Below are positions 21,035 to 29,914 of a stretch of 37,236 nucleotides of DNA, in pieces (the first letter of the stretch is position 1; each line of letters starts with the position of its first letter). The DNA lies in IMG/VR virus record IMGVR_UViG_3300033146_007131, positions 1 to 37,236 of that record, one strand, 5' to 3'. Both the position numbers and the translations under genes were made by a program. The notes beneath the pieces are model-generated. The model was not told the origin of the DNA and did no database searches. It worked only from the letters and a program-made list of their open reading frames with translations. The DNA comes from a virus.

Positions 21035-22327
21035 ATGGAAAATAAAGAACTTGTATCCAAGAACTTCTCAACCCAGGCATTACTTAATGGAGGAGAACTT
21101 CTACCAGACCAAAATGATAAACTTACAGTACTTGTTGCTGATCAATCTATTCTTTTGAAAAAAGTTCATTTTGTAAAAATGAAACAATCAAAACAAAGAG
21201 TTGATAAGCTTCATATTTCTGAACCAGTAACAGAAGCAGCGTTTGAAGATACACCACTACCTTCTAATGTAGTTGGTAAATTCAATTTCATAGAGCTTTC
21301 TGCTGAAAAAGTAAGATCATCTTGGCATATTACTCATGAATTTCTTCGAGACAATATTGAGCAGGCTGGTGCTGAAGATACATTAATGTCTACAATCACA
21401 ACTCGAATGGCAACTGATTTTGAGATGCTTTTTATTCAAGGTGATACTACTGCTCCAAATACAACCCATGAAGGTAGATTGCTTAGAACTTTTGATGGAA
21501 TAGATAAACTAACACAAGATTCACACCTTGTTGACGTTAGAGGTCAATCAATAGTTTTAGACCATTTTGCTAGAGCTGCAAGAGCGATGCCATCTAAATA
21601 TAAAAATGATCCAGGTCTTAAATGGATTATATCTGATGTTATTGTTAATGATTGGGTTAATACTTTAGCTACAAGAGCAACAGCACTTGGTGATAGAGCT
21701 GTATCAGGTTTTTCATCTGCACCTCTTGGAAAAGAATTTGTAGTTGTAAACTTAATCCCATCTGATAAACCAATTAATCTTGAAACTGGTATACCTGCTG
21801 AAGTAGTTGGTAATCTTAATGGACCTTTTGAGATTGTTACAGGAATAAATGACACTCTTGTTGTTACAATTAATGCTCTACCTGCTAGAACTCTTGTAAT
21901 ACCTGCTGGTACACTTGAGACAGTTAGAATAGCTAACCTGCTTAATGGTTTATTTGCAGTTACAAATGACCCTGCATATGCTTATGATGATGGCCTTGGA
22001 AGACTAGCAATAAGAACAGACGATGCGGCTGTTACAGCTATTATTACAATAGGTGCAAGTAACTCATTAACTACATTAGGTTTGACTGCTGGTGTGTTTA
22101 CAGGTCAAGATACTGGTAATGCTGGAATACTTAGAGAAGGTTCTTTTATGCTTTACTGTAACCCAAAAAATTTAGTTTTTGGAATGGTACAGAATGCTAG
22201 AGTTTATTCTGAGTATAACAAAAATAATGATAGACTTGAGACTACTATTTATAGTGAGCTTGCAGCTAATGTAGAGAATGTTGATGCTATAGTTAAGGTT
22301 GTTAATCTTCGAAGAAAACCTCTATAA
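21035..22327 (+). CDS. Major capsid protein (HK97 fold) with inserted beta domain
   Basis: The shell subunit. The N-terminal arm, a VRSSWHITHEFLRDNIEQAG spine-type helix region, DFEMLFIQGD and the C-terminal REGSFMLYCNPKNLVFGM...VKVVNLRRKPL follow HK97-type capsids. Residues ~264-358 form an insertion (TLVVTINALPARTLVIPAG, ITIGASNSLTTLGLTAG) resembling small beta domains seen in flagellar and phage surface proteins, probably exposed on the capsid. I chose the ATG at 21035 because ATAAGGAAAA precedes it; a TTG at 21005 would add ten residues. 430 residues. A hairpin terminator follows at 22390. Confidence 0.88.
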   Translation: MENKELVSKNFSTQALLNGGELLPDQNDKLTVLVADQSILLKKVHFVKMKQSKQRVDKLHISEPVTEAAFEDTPLPSNVVGKFNFIELSAEKVRSSWHITHEFLRDNIEQAGAEDTLMSTITTRMATDFEMLFIQGDTTAPNTTHEGRLLRTFDGIDKLTQDSHLVDVRGQSIVLDHFARAARAMPSKYKNDPGLKWIISDVIVNDWVNTLATRATALGDRAVSGFSSAPLGKEFVVVNLIPSDKPINLETGIPAEVVGNLNGPFEIVTGINDTLVVTINALPARTLVIPAGTLETVRIANLLNGLFAVTNDPAYAYDDGLGRLAIRTDDAAVTAIITIGASNSLTTLGLTAGVFTGQDTGNAGILREGSFMLYCNPKNLVFGMVQNARVYSEYNKNNDRLETTIYSELAANVENVDAIVKVVNLRRKPL

Positions 22328-22389
22328 GTTTAATTTTAATAGGTCATCATTCGATGGTGAAAATAAAGAAAAAAACTTTATTTTAGTCA

Positions 22390-22428
22390 AAAAAGGGATT
22401 GGTCTAACCTTTCCCTTTTTATTTTTTT
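22390..22428 (+). terminator. Rho-independent terminator after the capsid gene
   Basis: AAAAAGGGA (22390-22398) pairs with TCCCTTTTT (22412-22420) around a 13-nt loop that can add a GG/CC pair, followed by ATTTTTTT. It ends the strongly expressed capsid unit; readthrough is needed for downstream genes unless another promoter exists, and none is clear. Confidence 0.85.
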
Positions 22429-22440
22429 GAAAGAACAAAT

Positions 22441-22938
22441 ATGGATATCAAAATTAAATATAAAGGTGCATATAAACTAGTTGTATCACCTGTATTAAGT
22501 ACAAGCTATAATTTTAGTAATGGAATACCTTTACTATTGCAAGCTATGTCTGATCTTCCTTTTTTTGAAGCACAGCCTAATTCGTATAAAATTTTAAATG
22601 CTTCAAAAATAGATATGAAGAAAGTAAGATCTGGTTTTTCTCGAAAAGCATTAAATATTCATGAGGTAAAACCTGTTAATACAAAACAGCCATTACAAGC
22701 ATCAGTAGTCTTACCATTAAAAACAGGTAATGTTAAAAAAGAAGAGAAAATAGCTACAAAACCAATAGTTCCAGTAAAAGTTGCAACTCCTATTATTACT
22801 CCTGAAACAAAAATAAAGCCTAGACCACCAATTACTCCAGTGGTTCAACCAAGTTTAGTGCAAGTACAGCAACCAGTTATCAAGCAAAGAGCAAAAGAAT
22901 TGACAAAAAATATAAAAAAGAAAGCTTCTACTAAATAG
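22441..22938 (+). CDS. Hypothetical protein with proline/lysine-rich tail, 165 residues
   Basis: Not recognised. A short globular start (MDIKIKYKGAYKLVVSP, then LSTSYNFSNGIPLLLQAMSDL) is followed from ~residue 75 by a long basic Pro/Val/Lys-rich tail (PVKVATPIITPETKIKPRPP, then KNIKKKAST). It lies between capsid and head-tail connector, so a head accessory or decoration role is possible. The start sits just after the terminator; the site upstream is weak (GAAAGAAC). Confidence 0.6.
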   Translation: MDIKIKYKGAYKLVVSPVLSTSYNFSNGIPLLLQAMSDLPFFEAQPNSYKILNASKIDMKKVRSGFSRKALNIHEVKPVNTKQPLQASVVLPLKTGNVKKEEKIATKPIVPVKVATPIITPETKIKPRPPITPVVQPSLVQVQQPVIKQRAKELTKNIKKKASTK

Positions 22939-22946
22939 GTGAATAA

Positions 22947-23912
22947 ATGAAATCTCTTTATGTTTCAATAGCGGAGCTTAGGCAAGAAGGTTTAAGCTTA
23001 TTAGAAATGAATGATGATAGAGCTTTTGTCTTGATTGATAGAATGTCAAAAAAGATAGATCTTTTTACGCAACAATTTTTTTCTCCTAGAGAAAAGATTG
23101 TCAAAGTAAATGGTAAAGGCATTTCTTATACTTCTTATCATAATGAGATTCCAATTATTAAAATTAATTCTTTAAAATTAATTCCAGACCATACACATGT
23201 TAAAAGATGGAATTGTGTTTTTCCTAGACAAATGATAGGTACTGAGCCTTTAAGTGTAACAGATTATACAATTGATTCTTCGAGAAGGAGAATTGAACTT
23301 ATAGATTATTCTTATAATGTTTATCATCATAGTGATTCGTTCTATTCAGTTGGCGAAAGATTTATGAAAGTTTTTCCTGAAGGTAGTTCAAATGTAGAAA
23401 TTGATGGTGTTTTTGGAAATATAGAAAATCAAAAAGAATTTGAAACAACGGTTACATCTCCAGTTTTAACAATTGAGACTTTGATACATGTAGATGATGC
23501 TAGTGGTTTTGAGCAGTATGATCATTTAATTATTGATATTACGCCTGGCATTGAACGCAGAATTACAGATGTTGATTATGATAATAATACAATCTCTATA
23601 GATCAACCAATGAGAAATATTCCAACTGGTACGATTTTAAAAACATATGGTGCTGTTCCAGGTCAAATTGCAGAATGTGTTATGCGTTTAATAAATAGAT
23701 ATAGGAGTGGGTTGCTTGATCCTGAAAATGAAGATAATCTTAATGGTGCAATCTTTAAAGAAAAAACAGATATGTATAGTTGGGAAGCTGAATCTAAGTT
23801 TATTAATGGTTTGTGGAATATGGATAACACTAATTGGGCTTCAACTGGAGATTTAATTGTTGATCGTATCTTACAAGAATATGTATCTCCTATTTATGTT
23901 GGGATCGTATAA
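22947..23912 (+). CDS. Putative head-tail connector (gp6-like)
   Basis: The first ~50 residues (SIAELRQEGLSLLEMNDDRAFVLIDRMSKKIDLFTQQFF) match the helical start of phage adaptor proteins that bind the portal, like HK97 gp6. The middle (about 170-235: IETLIHVDDASGFEQYDHLI, ISIDQPMRNIPTGTILKTYG) is a small beta module inserted in this family. A helical end returns (GQIAECVMRLINRYRSG). Gene order supports the adaptor role. The next gene starts right after its stop. AATAGGTG precedes the ATG. Confidence 0.7.
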   Translation: MKSLYVSIAELRQEGLSLLEMNDDRAFVLIDRMSKKIDLFTQQFFSPREKIVKVNGKGISYTSYHNEIPIIKINSLKLIPDHTHVKRWNCVFPRQMIGTEPLSVTDYTIDSSRRRIELIDYSYNVYHHSDSFYSVGERFMKVFPEGSSNVEIDGVFGNIENQKEFETTVTSPVLTIETLIHVDDASGFEQYDHLIIDITPGIERRITDVDYDNNTISIDQPMRNIPTGTILKTYGAVPGQIAECVMRLINRYRSGLLDPENEDNLNGAIFKEKTDMYSWEAESKFINGLWNMDNTNWASTGDLIVDRILQEYVSPIYVGIV

Positions 23913-24347
23913 ATGAGAAGACCTGTAAGGCTTAATTTAGTTCGAATAGTCATTATGCCAATAGATAGACCAAATACAGTTATTGATCCTGATTTTAAAG
24001 AACCAATAGGAAAAAAAGAATTTGCTTCATCTTATGAGGTAAATGGTCAATTAAACATATTTTCACCTAATAAATATATGTATGAAATGCATATGAAAAC
24101 TAGAACAGGTGATCAAGCTCCAGTAGCAGGTCGAATAATCTTTAGAGAACAAGATTTGGAAGACAAACTTATTACTATTGCTAAAGGCGATACAATTGTG
24201 TCGGCTGGCAAATTAGGTAGAGAAAAAAAAATAGATGCTAGAGTTTTAGAGGTTAGACCTTTATCGTGGAAGTTTGGAAAACCACTTTTAACCGTTGTTG
24301 AATTTGGTTATGATTATGATAAGAAAGCAGTACCAAAGGATATATAA
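23913..24347 (+). CDS. Neck / head-tail joining protein, putative
   Basis: A 144-residue beta-rich protein (SYEVNGQLNIFSPNKYMYE, LITIAKGDTIVSAGKLGR, DARVLEVRPLSW) directly after the connector gene, whose stop overlaps the next start. Small beta-barrel proteins here usually close the head or join it to the tail. No family recognised from motifs, so the function rests on order and predicted fold. Confidence 0.55.
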   Translation: MRRPVRLNLVRIVIMPIDRPNTVIDPDFKEPIGKKEFASSYEVNGQLNIFSPNKYMYEMHMKTRTGDQAPVAGRIIFREQDLEDKLITIAKGDTIVSAGKLGREKKIDARVLEVRPLSWKFGKPLLTVVEFGYDYDKKAVPKDI

Positions 24348-24922
24348 TGGCTCGTCCATCAAGAAATGTAGATCAATTATTCTCAATTAAAGGTGATTTA
24401 TTCTCTCGTGGATTAAGGCGTTTGACAAGTGCTGTTGCGACGACCAAAAAGGATAAAACAGAAAAACATATTCGTGATTTTATTGATAAAGTCGCCTTGG
24501 TTCATAAAACTACTTTAGTAAAGATTATTGATTCAGATAAACCACCTATTAAGACAAAATGGAAGCCTTTAAGCAAAGGTTATGCTAGATCAAAGGGACA
24601 TGGTCATAGATATATTAAAAATAAGATACTAAGAAATTCTTTTCGATTAAAGCGAGAGACAAAAGGTAAGGTTTATGTTGCAAGTATTGGTATTCCATCT
24701 GGGAAAACCTATCCTAATGGTATGGCGGTATGGGAAGTTTTAAAAATGTTAGATAAAGGCAGTAAGGCAGAAAAGGGGTCAAGAGCAAGACCAGTAATTC
24801 CAGCAAGACCAATTTTAAAAGGTGCATGGGAAATGTCTTTTTTACAAGCAAGAAAAGAATGGAGAGGACTTGTAAATCTTATCACATTTGAATTGAAAAC
24901 AGGTTATGAAAATTTTAAGTGA
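24347..24922 (+). CDS. Tail completion/neck protein (HK97 gp10-like), putative
   Basis: A basic 191-residue protein with WKPLSKGYARSKGHGHRYIKNKILRNSFRLK and a C-terminal VWEVLKMLDKGSK...RPVIPARPILKGAWE. The 'PARPIL' stretch after a glycine/lysine turn resembles the end of gp10-like and virion morphogenesis proteins of the neck. Its start overlaps the previous stop by one base. It probably seals the tail end or connector; confidence is moderate because only part of the motif set is seen. Confidence 0.6.
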   Translation: MARPSRNVDQLFSIKGDLFSRGLRRLTSAVATTKKDKTEKHIRDFIDKVALVHKTTLVKIIDSDKPPIKTKWKPLSKGYARSKGHGHRYIKNKILRNSFRLKRETKGKVYVASIGIPSGKTYPNGMAVWEVLKMLDKGSKAEKGSRARPVIPARPILKGAWEMSFLQARKEWRGLVNLITFELKTGYENFK

Positions 24923-24933
24923 GAGTATAAATT

Positions 24934-25236
24934 ATGCAAGTAGAATTTAAATCAGAAACAGATGCTAATATTAATATTAAACTAAAAAGAGCTACAGCAG
25001 CAAAATTATCTTTTGTTCTTTATGATCGTCAATTGATAGGTAATAGTTTAACATTAGAATTAATATTTAAAATTGGTAGTGTTGAGAATGTTATTAGAAG
25101 ATTAACTTCTTTTGTAGGCTCTTCATGGACGTTTGTCCCTAATATGGATTTACCACCAGAAGGCAATTTAATATTTAGAACAATTGGTGGTGGAGCTGGT
25201 GATAAACATTGTGTCTCTATTGGATATGCGGAGTAA
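24934..25236 (+). CDS. Hypothetical structural protein, 100 residues
   Basis: Small beta-rich protein (FKSETDANINIKLKRATAAKL, then a FVGSSWTFVPNMDLPPEGNL stretch). GAGAG precedes the ATG. In the neck/tail part of the operon, it could be a small neck or tail-terminator component. No family recognised. Confidence 0.55.
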   Translation: MQVEFKSETDANINIKLKRATAAKLSFVLYDRQLIGNSLTLELIFKIGSVENVIRRLTSFVGSSWTFVPNMDLPPEGNLIFRTIGGGAGDKHCVSIGYAE

Positions 25237-25241
25237 TTTTT

Positions 25242-25841
25242 ATGTCAGAATTTGAAACTATAGATGGGGTAATTACTGGATGGGGTATTGACTCAGAAGG
25301 TGGCGGTGGAAGTGGTGATGGAATTAATTTGAAAAATGACGGACTTCTCTTACCTAATTCACCATATTCTGTTTTAAATATTTCAGGTGAAGGATTAACT
25401 GTCTCAAATGTATCAACAAGTGAAGCTAATTTATCTTTAGATTTATCGGCTGTAGCAAGAGAAATTTTTTCTGCTGAAGATATTCCAGAGTATTCAACTA
25501 ATGCTGATGTTTATCAATCTAAGTTAGATTTAATATTTACTCCTACCAAAAGTTCTAGTTTTATCCTTCTTGCTTTTTCAGAAGTATCTATGGATAATGC
25601 ACAAAAACAAGGTATGGTAAAAATAGCGGTAAATACTTCTAATATAATATCTGAAGTATCAACATTGATCCCATTTCCATTATCGCCACATAACAATAAT
25701 GAGTGGTTAGAAAAAACAATTGTTGCAAAAGTTGATTTAGCAAAAAATATTCAACATACAATTAATGTTTCGTGGAAATCATTAAATGTTGTAGATACTG
25801 TTTATATTCGAAGAACAAGAATAATTGTGTTAGGCGTTTAG
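25242..25841 (+). CDS. Hypothetical structural protein, 199 residues
   Basis: It starts MSEFETIDGVITGWG with a glycine/serine stretch near residue 20 and then reads as a beta-sandwich (SSSFILLAFSEVSM, TIVAKVDLAKNIQHTINVSW). GGAG lies before the ATG at 25242; a longer frame from 25209 would overlap the previous gene without a ribosome site. Jelly-roll-like proteins at this place can be decoration or fibre proteins, but this is inference. Confidence 0.55.
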   Translation: MSEFETIDGVITGWGIDSEGGGGSGDGINLKNDGLLLPNSPYSVLNISGEGLTVSNVSTSEANLSLDLSAVAREIFSAEDIPEYSTNADVYQSKLDLIFTPTKSSSFILLAFSEVSMDNAQKQGMVKIAVNTSNIISEVSTLIPFPLSPHNNNEWLEKTIVAKVDLAKNIQHTINVSWKSLNVVDTVYIRRTRIIVLGV

Positions 25842-25850
25842 GAGATTATA

Positions 25851-26315
25851 ATGGCATCATATACATATGATAAAGATACTGTTTCAATAAAAAAATTAAT
25901 GTTAGAAATAAAGGTTGCAATACCAAGTGTAGTAGTTAAATATATAACTAAAAATCAACCAGGTAAAATAGAAATAGTTACTGAAAGTGATTTATCAGTT
26001 GAAAATGTTTCATTATTGGCATCTACTGTGTCAAATCACGTATTTTCAACTCTTAGAAAAGAACAAGATGGACGATTTATTGTTAGAGAAGAAGAAAATG
26101 GAAAACTACTTTCTATAAAAAAATATAAAGATAGAAATAATAATGTTTTTTCAAATGTTGTTTATGCAGAAGAGTATAATTATACTCTTGGTATTTTAGA
26201 TAATATAAAAAAATATCATTATTTTGAAGATAATACTCCTGTATTAATCTCTACGGTTTTGAAAGACACTATTGTTGTAGATGGAAAAACATTAATTATT
26301 GATGAATTGATTTAG
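25851..26315 (+). CDS. Hypothetical protein, 154 residues
   Basis: Not recognised. Alternating beta and helix (KLMLEIKVAIPSVVVKYIT, SLLASTVSNHVFSTLRKEQ, NNVFSNVVYAEEYNYTLG) without cysteines or membrane segment. TAGGAGATTATA precedes the ATG, 9 nt after the previous stop, so it is in the same transcript as neck and tail genes. A structural or assembly role follows only from position. Confidence 0.55.
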   Translation: MASYTYDKDTVSIKKLMLEIKVAIPSVVVKYITKNQPGKIEIVTESDLSVENVSLLASTVSNHVFSTLRKEQDGRFIVREEENGKLLSIKKYKDRNNNVFSNVVYAEEYNYTLGILDNIKKYHYFEDNTPVLISTVLKDTIVVDGKTLIIDELI

Positions 26316-26324
26316 GAATTTAAT

Positions 26325-27548
26325 ATGCCAATTAAAGTTTATAATTCATATAATTCAACATGGGATATGCCTATTTATGATGATAGCTTAGCCTGTATCT
26401 TAGATTATGGATTTAAATTAAGAAAACATTTACAAAATGGTGTTTTTAGCTTTACTGGCGATTATGAGGATACTACTTTTACATTTCCAGTATTTAATGC
26501 TTTGAAATTAGATAAAATTATTGGTATTGATTACGGTGGAACTGTACCAGATGGAACAGATGTTAAGTTTAGAATTTCGACTGATAACAATAATTCTTAC
26601 CAAATATATGATGTTTTAACTTTTGCTTGGCGTGCTGCGGTTGGAGATGAATTTATATCTTTAGATGATTTAAATAGTGGTATGTCAATATTATCATTAG
26701 CTCCTAATAATACTTTCTCAATACAAATGAAATTATTTGCTAATCATGAAAAAGTTTTAACACCTGTTGTAAGTTGTATTGTTTTTTATTTTGAACTTAG
26801 AGATTATATCCCATATCAAGATCTTGCAAGATCAGTAAAAAGATTTATTGAACAAAATTTAAATGCTAAATTAAGATATGCAGATAAAGCTACTACTATA
26901 TCTAACATAATGACATTAGATGTTAATTTAAATGTTAAAGAAATAAAATCTGTTTATAATTTGACAACGGATAGTATAAAAGTATATAATTTATATGATA
27001 GTTACGATGAATTAACTAAAACTATTACTTTGAATGCTATGTTTGCACCTGGTGATGTATTAGAAGTAAATTATTATGGATGTCCAGATGTTATGATTTG
27101 TCAAGATCCTGATTACGAAGAGTCAAGTCTTCCTAAAATACTTATAGAGATTACAGGTGTTGAAGAAAACCCTTATGGTACTTTTTACTTGCATTTGAAC
27201 GAAAATCCAAGTAGTGATGATTATGTTCGAATGAGAGAAAATCCAATACAAAAAGATTATAGGGTAATAACTGAAGCATTGTGTCCTAGTGGTCTTGATA
27301 GTTATGCATATGCACATGCACTAGATAAATTGTTGCGTGGTATTAGAAAGATTGATGCAATAGAATCTGGAGCAATTATATCATGTGTTGATTTTAATCA
27401 TTTTGACCGATTTGATGTTGTTTCGAATAATTTAAAAGTTAAACGAACAAATTTTGTTGCTGTACTTGATGATTATTTTGATGATGTTGAACAAAAGAAA
27501 AAAATTCAAGATATTATTATTACATTCAACTTAACAAGGAAATTTTAG
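26325..27548 (+). CDS. Hypothetical tail-associated protein, 407 residues
   Basis: Mostly beta-rich (FTFPVFNALKLDKIIGIDYG, KVYNLYDSYDELTKTITLNA) with a C-terminal helical part (YAYAHALDKLLRGIRKIDAI). TAGGAATT precedes the ATG. It lies two genes upstream of the sheath. A tail terminator or sheath-completion role is possible from position, but the length is greater than usual for these. No motif allows a firm name. Confidence 0.55.
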   Translation: MPIKVYNSYNSTWDMPIYDDSLACILDYGFKLRKHLQNGVFSFTGDYEDTTFTFPVFNALKLDKIIGIDYGGTVPDGTDVKFRISTDNNNSYQIYDVLTFAWRAAVGDEFISLDDLNSGMSILSLAPNNTFSIQMKLFANHEKVLTPVVSCIVFYFELRDYIPYQDLARSVKRFIEQNLNAKLRYADKATTISNIMTLDVNLNVKEIKSVYNLTTDSIKVYNLYDSYDELTKTITLNAMFAPGDVLEVNYYGCPDVMICQDPDYEESSLPKILIEITGVEENPYGTFYLHLNENPSSDDYVRMRENPIQKDYRVITEALCPSGLDSYAYAHALDKLLRGIRKIDAIESGAIISCVDFNHFDRFDVVSNNLKVKRTNFVAVLDDYFDDVEQKKKIQDIIITFNLTRKF

Positions 27549-27566
27549 ATTCCAGAGGAGAAACTT

Positions 27567-27854
27567 ATGGCTAAGACGTTTATTGTTCAAAACGTAAGCA
27601 AACGAGTATTGCCTATTAACCTCGATACTTTTAAAGGCAAAAGAAGAGATTCTATTCATCTTGCACATAAAGAGAAGAGTAGACCATTAACTGAAAAAGA
27701 ATTTAAAAGTAGAGAAATCTCAGAACTTTTAAGAATAAAGCCAAGAGCAAGTTTAAAAGTTTTTGAACAAGATAGTGCTGTTGTTGCAAAAGAAAGTAAA
27801 CCTATAATTGTTGAAAAACAAGATCTTAAAAGTAATATAAATAAGAAAAAATAG
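27567..27854 (+). CDS. Small basic protein before the sheath gene, 95 residues
   Basis: Basic throughout (KTFIVQNVSKRVLPINLDTFKG, RDSIHLAHKEKSRPLTEKEF) with a beta start and a Lys-rich tail. The FIVQNVSKRVLPI opening resembles small phage proteins preceding sheath genes. CCAGAGGAGAAA gives a strong ribosome site. Function not known; a sheath or neck accessory role is possible. Confidence 0.55.
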   Translation: MAKTFIVQNVSKRVLPINLDTFKGKRRDSIHLAHKEKSRPLTEKEFKSREISELLRIKPRASLKVFEQDSAVVAKESKPIIVEKQDLKSNINKKK

Positions 27855-27905
27855 TAATAGAAGTATTAATTTGCTTTTTGCTTTATTTTTAAAAAGGATA
27901 ATTTT

Positions 27906-29855
27906 ATGCCTGACTATAAATTCCCAAATGTCTATATGGTAGAGAAACCTGGACTTCCAATAGTTTCTCCTGCCAGTACAAATATTGCTTGTATGATTGG
28001 GCAAGCTGAACGTGGTCCACTCAAACCTATTTTTATTGATCATCCAAAAACTTTCCTTCAATATTTTGGAGGTTCTTTTCAAGGTAGTTATAGCCTTGAC
28101 GCTATAAATGGATTCTATGGTGAAGGTGGTCAACGAATGTACTTTATTAGAGTTGTTGGCTCTGGAAGTGCAGTTGCATCAAAAGACTTTGATAACCTTG
28201 ACGGTAATCCAGGAATTACAATTAAAGCTCAAAACCCTGGTTCATGGGGTAATAAGATTAGAGTTTCTTCAGCAAAATTTGAATCAGAACTTGATGTGGA
28301 TATACCAATCGGCAATGTTACACAAATAACACTTAAAAGTATTCGTAACTTAAATAGAGGTGATGTTATTTATGTCGATGATGGAACCACTGTTTTACGT
28401 TCAGTAGTACTTTCATATGATGCAGCCACAAGAGTAGTTGATATTCAACCTATGCCAGTTGCAGCTTTAATACCTGCTGGTACAGCAGCACTTAGTAATT
28501 CAATGCATAGAGCAACTACACAACTTGCTGTTGACATTACAGCTGGTAGTATTACAGAATTTGAAGTTAATGATGCCAGAAATTTAAGGCCAAATCAAAT
28601 ATTGTGGATTGGCGATGGAACAAATAAGGTAGAATGTGTTGTTGAATCTGTAAATAATGAAACTATTATGATTGCCGCGACTGTGTTTCCAGCTTTATCT
28701 GCTGCTACTTCTCTTGTTGCTTCTCAAGAATTTTATATGAATTTTTACTATAAAGGTGAACAACCAGAATCATCATTCGAATATCTTTCGATGAATGAAG
28801 ATAATACTAGTGATTATATTGAAAACAAATATGGTCCGGAAAGCAATCAGTCAATTTATATCGAACTAGAAGATCTTGCAGTCGGTGGTTCACTTGTTAA
28901 TCTGATTCCAAAACCATTTAAAGATATAGCACTTACAGGTGGTCTTAATGGTGCTACTCCAGTAGATGATGATTATATCGGTGATAATGCTACTGATCCT
29001 AAAACTGGTATATATGCAGTTGATGATCTTTATGATGTGAGTATATTGGCTGTACCTGGAATTACAACAATTACTGTTCAAAAATTTATGCAAGAGTATC
29101 TTGAGGGTAGTAATCGTAAAGATATGATTGGCATTATCTCTGCTCCAATGGCAAAAACAACTCCACAGGATGTAAGAGATTATAAAAATTTTGATCTTAA
29201 TATTGACAGTAGTTATTTAGCTTTTTATTATCCTTGGGTTATCGTTAGAGATCCAGATTCTAATGCTATTACTAAATTATCACCCCCTGATGCAAGAATA
29301 GCAGGTCTTTATGCTAGAATAGGTGACACTAGAGGGATTCAAAAGTCACCATCAAACGAACCTCTTTTTACAGCGGTTGATCTTGCTCGTAATGTTTCAG
29401 ATAACGAACAGAGTATACTTCATCCTGAAGGTATTAATGTTATACGTTCATTTAGAGGTCGTGGTATTAGAGTAAACGGTGGACGAACAATGCAATTCAA
29501 TAAAGATGGGAAGCATTACGTTTCTATTCGAAGAGTATTGAACTTTGTTAAAATATCATTAAGAACAGACCTTTCTTGGGTTGTTGAAGAACCAAATACA
29601 AGAGATACAAGAAGTGCTGTTGAAACACAGATAAAGCAATTTCTGGGTGGATTATGGGCACAAGGCATGTTAGCTCCAGAAGATGATGAATCTAAAGCTT
29701 ATTATGTTAAGTGTGATGGCGAAAACAATACACAAGCAGATGTTGATGGTGGAATATTAAGGATTGATGTTGGTATTAATCCTCCAAGACCAGCAGAGTT
29801 TGTTGTTTTATCTCTTGAACTTTGGAATGGTAGTGTTTCAATTAGTGAAGGTTAA
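27906..29855 (+). CDS. Tail sheath protein
   Basis: The contractile outer tube of a myovirus tail. The start (PDYKFPNVYMVEKPGLPIV), IACMIGQAERGPLKPIFIDH and the C-terminal half (DPDSNAITKLSPPDARIAGLYARIG, VNVIRSFRGRGIRVNGGRTM, YVSIRRVLNFVKISLRTDL, EPNTRDTRSAVETQIKQFL) are family hallmarks. At 649 residues it is long because of an insertion at about 138-283 that holds two similar beta modules (RNLNRGDVIYVDDGTTV and RNLRPNQILWIGDGTNK). AAAAGGAT precedes the ATG. It shows the virion is contractile and precedes the tube genes, as usual. Confidence 0.95.
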   Translation: MPDYKFPNVYMVEKPGLPIVSPASTNIACMIGQAERGPLKPIFIDHPKTFLQYFGGSFQGSYSLDAINGFYGEGGQRMYFIRVVGSGSAVASKDFDNLDGNPGITIKAQNPGSWGNKIRVSSAKFESELDVDIPIGNVTQITLKSIRNLNRGDVIYVDDGTTVLRSVVLSYDAATRVVDIQPMPVAALIPAGTAALSNSMHRATTQLAVDITAGSITEFEVNDARNLRPNQILWIGDGTNKVECVVESVNNETIMIAATVFPALSAATSLVASQEFYMNFYYKGEQPESSFEYLSMNEDNTSDYIENKYGPESNQSIYIELEDLAVGGSLVNLIPKPFKDIALTGGLNGATPVDDDYIGDNATDPKTGIYAVDDLYDVSILAVPGITTITVQKFMQEYLEGSNRKDMIGIISAPMAKTTPQDVRDYKNFDLNIDSSYLAFYYPWVIVRDPDSNAITKLSPPDARIAGLYARIGDTRGIQKSPSNEPLFTAVDLARNVSDNEQSILHPEGINVIRSFRGRGIRVNGGRTMQFNKDGKHYVSIRRVLNFVKISLRTDLSWVVEEPNTRDTRSAVETQIKQFLGGLWAQGMLAPEDDESKAYYVKCDGENNTQADVDGGILRIDVGINPPRPAEFVVLSLELWNGSVSISEG

Positions 29856-29870
29856 TATAACACATTAAAT

Positions 29871-29903
29871 GGAGGAAATGGAGGTGATAATATTCATCTC
29901 CAT
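29871..29903 (+). promoter_or_regulatory. Hairpin between Shine-Dalgarno and start of the tube gene
   Basis: The nearest strong GGAGG (29871-29875) is 39 nt before the ATG at 29915. Between them ATGGAGGTGA (29878-29887) pairs with TCATCTCCAT (29894-29903), one G-U, around a 6-nt loop. Folding this removes 26 nt and leaves about 13 nt between the site and the ATG. That may present the ribosome site at usable distance, similar to a known T4 case; otherwise the gene lacks a nearby site. Confidence 0.6.
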
Positions 29904-29914
29904 AAAATATAATT

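Noticed and set aside
28108-28329. Plus-strand 73-codon frame inside the sheath gene
   Set aside because: Out-of-frame shadow of the sheath gene; no ribosome site.
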